Of a DNA stretch of 64,000 nucleotides, positions 63,526-64,000 are shown in pieces. A program made the translations under genes and the position numbers. The notes below the pieces were generated by a model that saw only the letters and a program-made list of their open reading frames with translations, was not told the DNA's origin and did no database searches. Location: assembly GCA_024275095.1 (NCBI GenBank), contig JAJRZV010000050.1:1-64000 (forward strand), given 5' to 3'. This DNA comes from a bacterium (GTDB lineage Bacteria > JAJRZV01). The first letter of the stretch is position 1, and each line of letters opens with the position of its first letter.

Positions 63526-64000
63526 TTATCGCTCCTGAAGATATTTGCGAATGCGCTTAAAACCTTCTTTTATTTTATCTTCAGAAACAGAATATGAAAA
63601 ACGTAGATGCCCTTCCGAAACTTCGCCGAAATCCACGCCGGGTGTCACTGCGACATGAGCTTTTTCCAGAAGTTCAAAAGCTCCTTCCAGGGAGCGGGGG
63701 AAAAGTTTTTTTACATTAACGAGAAAGTAGAAAGCTCCGCTTGGACGATATCTCACTTCAAACCCCGTATTGATCAACTCTTCGTACATGATGTCTCGAC
63801 GTTTCATGTATTCATGTTTAACTTTTTCTACAAAATTTTTACCTTCTCTCAAAGCAACAATCCCTGCGTGCTGAACAAAGGCATTGGTGGAGATAAAAAA
63901 GTTTTGCTGCATTTTCTGGACGGCGTCGAGGTAGGGCCTGGGAACGATGAGGTAGCCCAATCTCCAGCCTGTCATGGCATAGGCCTTGGAAAATCCGTTG
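63526..64000 (-). CDS. Class I/II pyridoxal-phosphate aminotransferase, C-terminal part (5' end outside window)
   Basis: The window ends inside this gene. About 158 residues are visible, beginning NGFSKAYAMTGWRLGYL, where the Lys is the PLP-binding residue and the motif S-K-x-x-x-M-T-G-W-R is of the aspartate aminotransferase fold. It continues with SGAFYFLVNVKK and a final LRFSYSVSEDKIKEGFKRIRKYLQ. First visible gene of the minus-strand operon. Aspartate or aromatic specificity cannot be decided. Confidence 0.9.
   Translation of the reverse strand, partial: NGFSKAYAMTGWRLGYLIVPRPYLDAVQKMQQNFFISTNAFVQHAGIVALREGKNFVEKVKHEYMKRRDIMYEELINTGFEVRYRPSGAFYFLVNVKKLFPRSLEGAFELLEKAHVAVTPGVDFGEVSEGHLRFSYSVSEDKIKEGFKRIRKYLQER

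Overview
The window is bacterial chromosome from a diderm (LPS-bearing) organism. The evidence is genes for Kdo synthesis and activation, a lipid A late acyltransferase, an LptC-like/LptA/LptB export set, heptose synthesis genes (gmhA, gmhB), several predicted lipoproteins, a probable outer-membrane barrel and sigma-54. uS14, uS4, bL36, uL24 and adenylate kinase all carry Cys-based zinc sites. I cannot name the phylum from the sequence. Nothing looks viral, plasmid-borne or CRISPR-related. I see no tRNA or rRNA gene.

Layout. 1-15351 (+): end of tuf, then a complete S10-spc-alpha ribosomal operon (rpsJ to rplQ) with secY, adk, map and infA; infA has its own strong promoter inside the end of map. 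15352-16455: a gene-poor, degraded stretch with a possible transposase relic. 16456-18196 (+): ribBA-ribH. 18205-22655 (-): a secreted glycosidase-fold lipoprotein, a RuvX-like protein with a long unknown N-terminal region, and an interrupted TPR/cyclic-nucleotide-binding-fold protein. 22758-24860 (+): VOC protein, SDR reductase and two half-size hotdog dehydratase subunits. 24844-26653 (-): metallo-hydrolase and carA. 26826-37643 (+): a tightly overlapped run kdsB-pyrG-kdsA-kdsC-lpxL-like-lptC-like-lptA-lptB-rpoN-unknown-pyrR-pyrB-pyrC, joining LPS precursor synthesis and export to pyrimidine synthesis. 37951-42354: amidase, DUF362 protein, two-CW protein and TrpB2. 42504-44465 (+): a sulfur-relay operon (E1-like ThiF/MoeB, DsrE, DsrF, DsrH, TusA). 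44536-54465 (+): fmt, rsmB, rpe, rsmI, then an envelope-flavoured series (lipase-like hydrolase, ArsA-like ATPase, endonuclease IV-like protein, polytopic membrane protein, lipoprotein, barrel protein). 54534-64000 (-): one long operon with mostly 4-bp overlaps (aminotransferase, trpD, macro domain, MBL hydrolase, secreted GH38 mannosidase, gmhA, gmhB, FAD reductase, GMC oxidoreductase).

The most striking sequence-level observations are two in-frame TAA codons inside otherwise intact genes: one in the essential ribosomal protein L3 gene, one in the TPR/CNMP-fold gene. Both fit a GAA-to-TAA change. TAA is also an ordinary terminator throughout the window, so genome-wide recoding is unlikely; the choices are consensus error, real gene splitting or readthrough. 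The best candidates for less-described biology are the sulfur relay with its own E1-like enzyme but no ubiquitin-like carrier, the RuvX fusion lacking a catalytic Asp, and the operon that places a secreted mannosidase among heptose genes.
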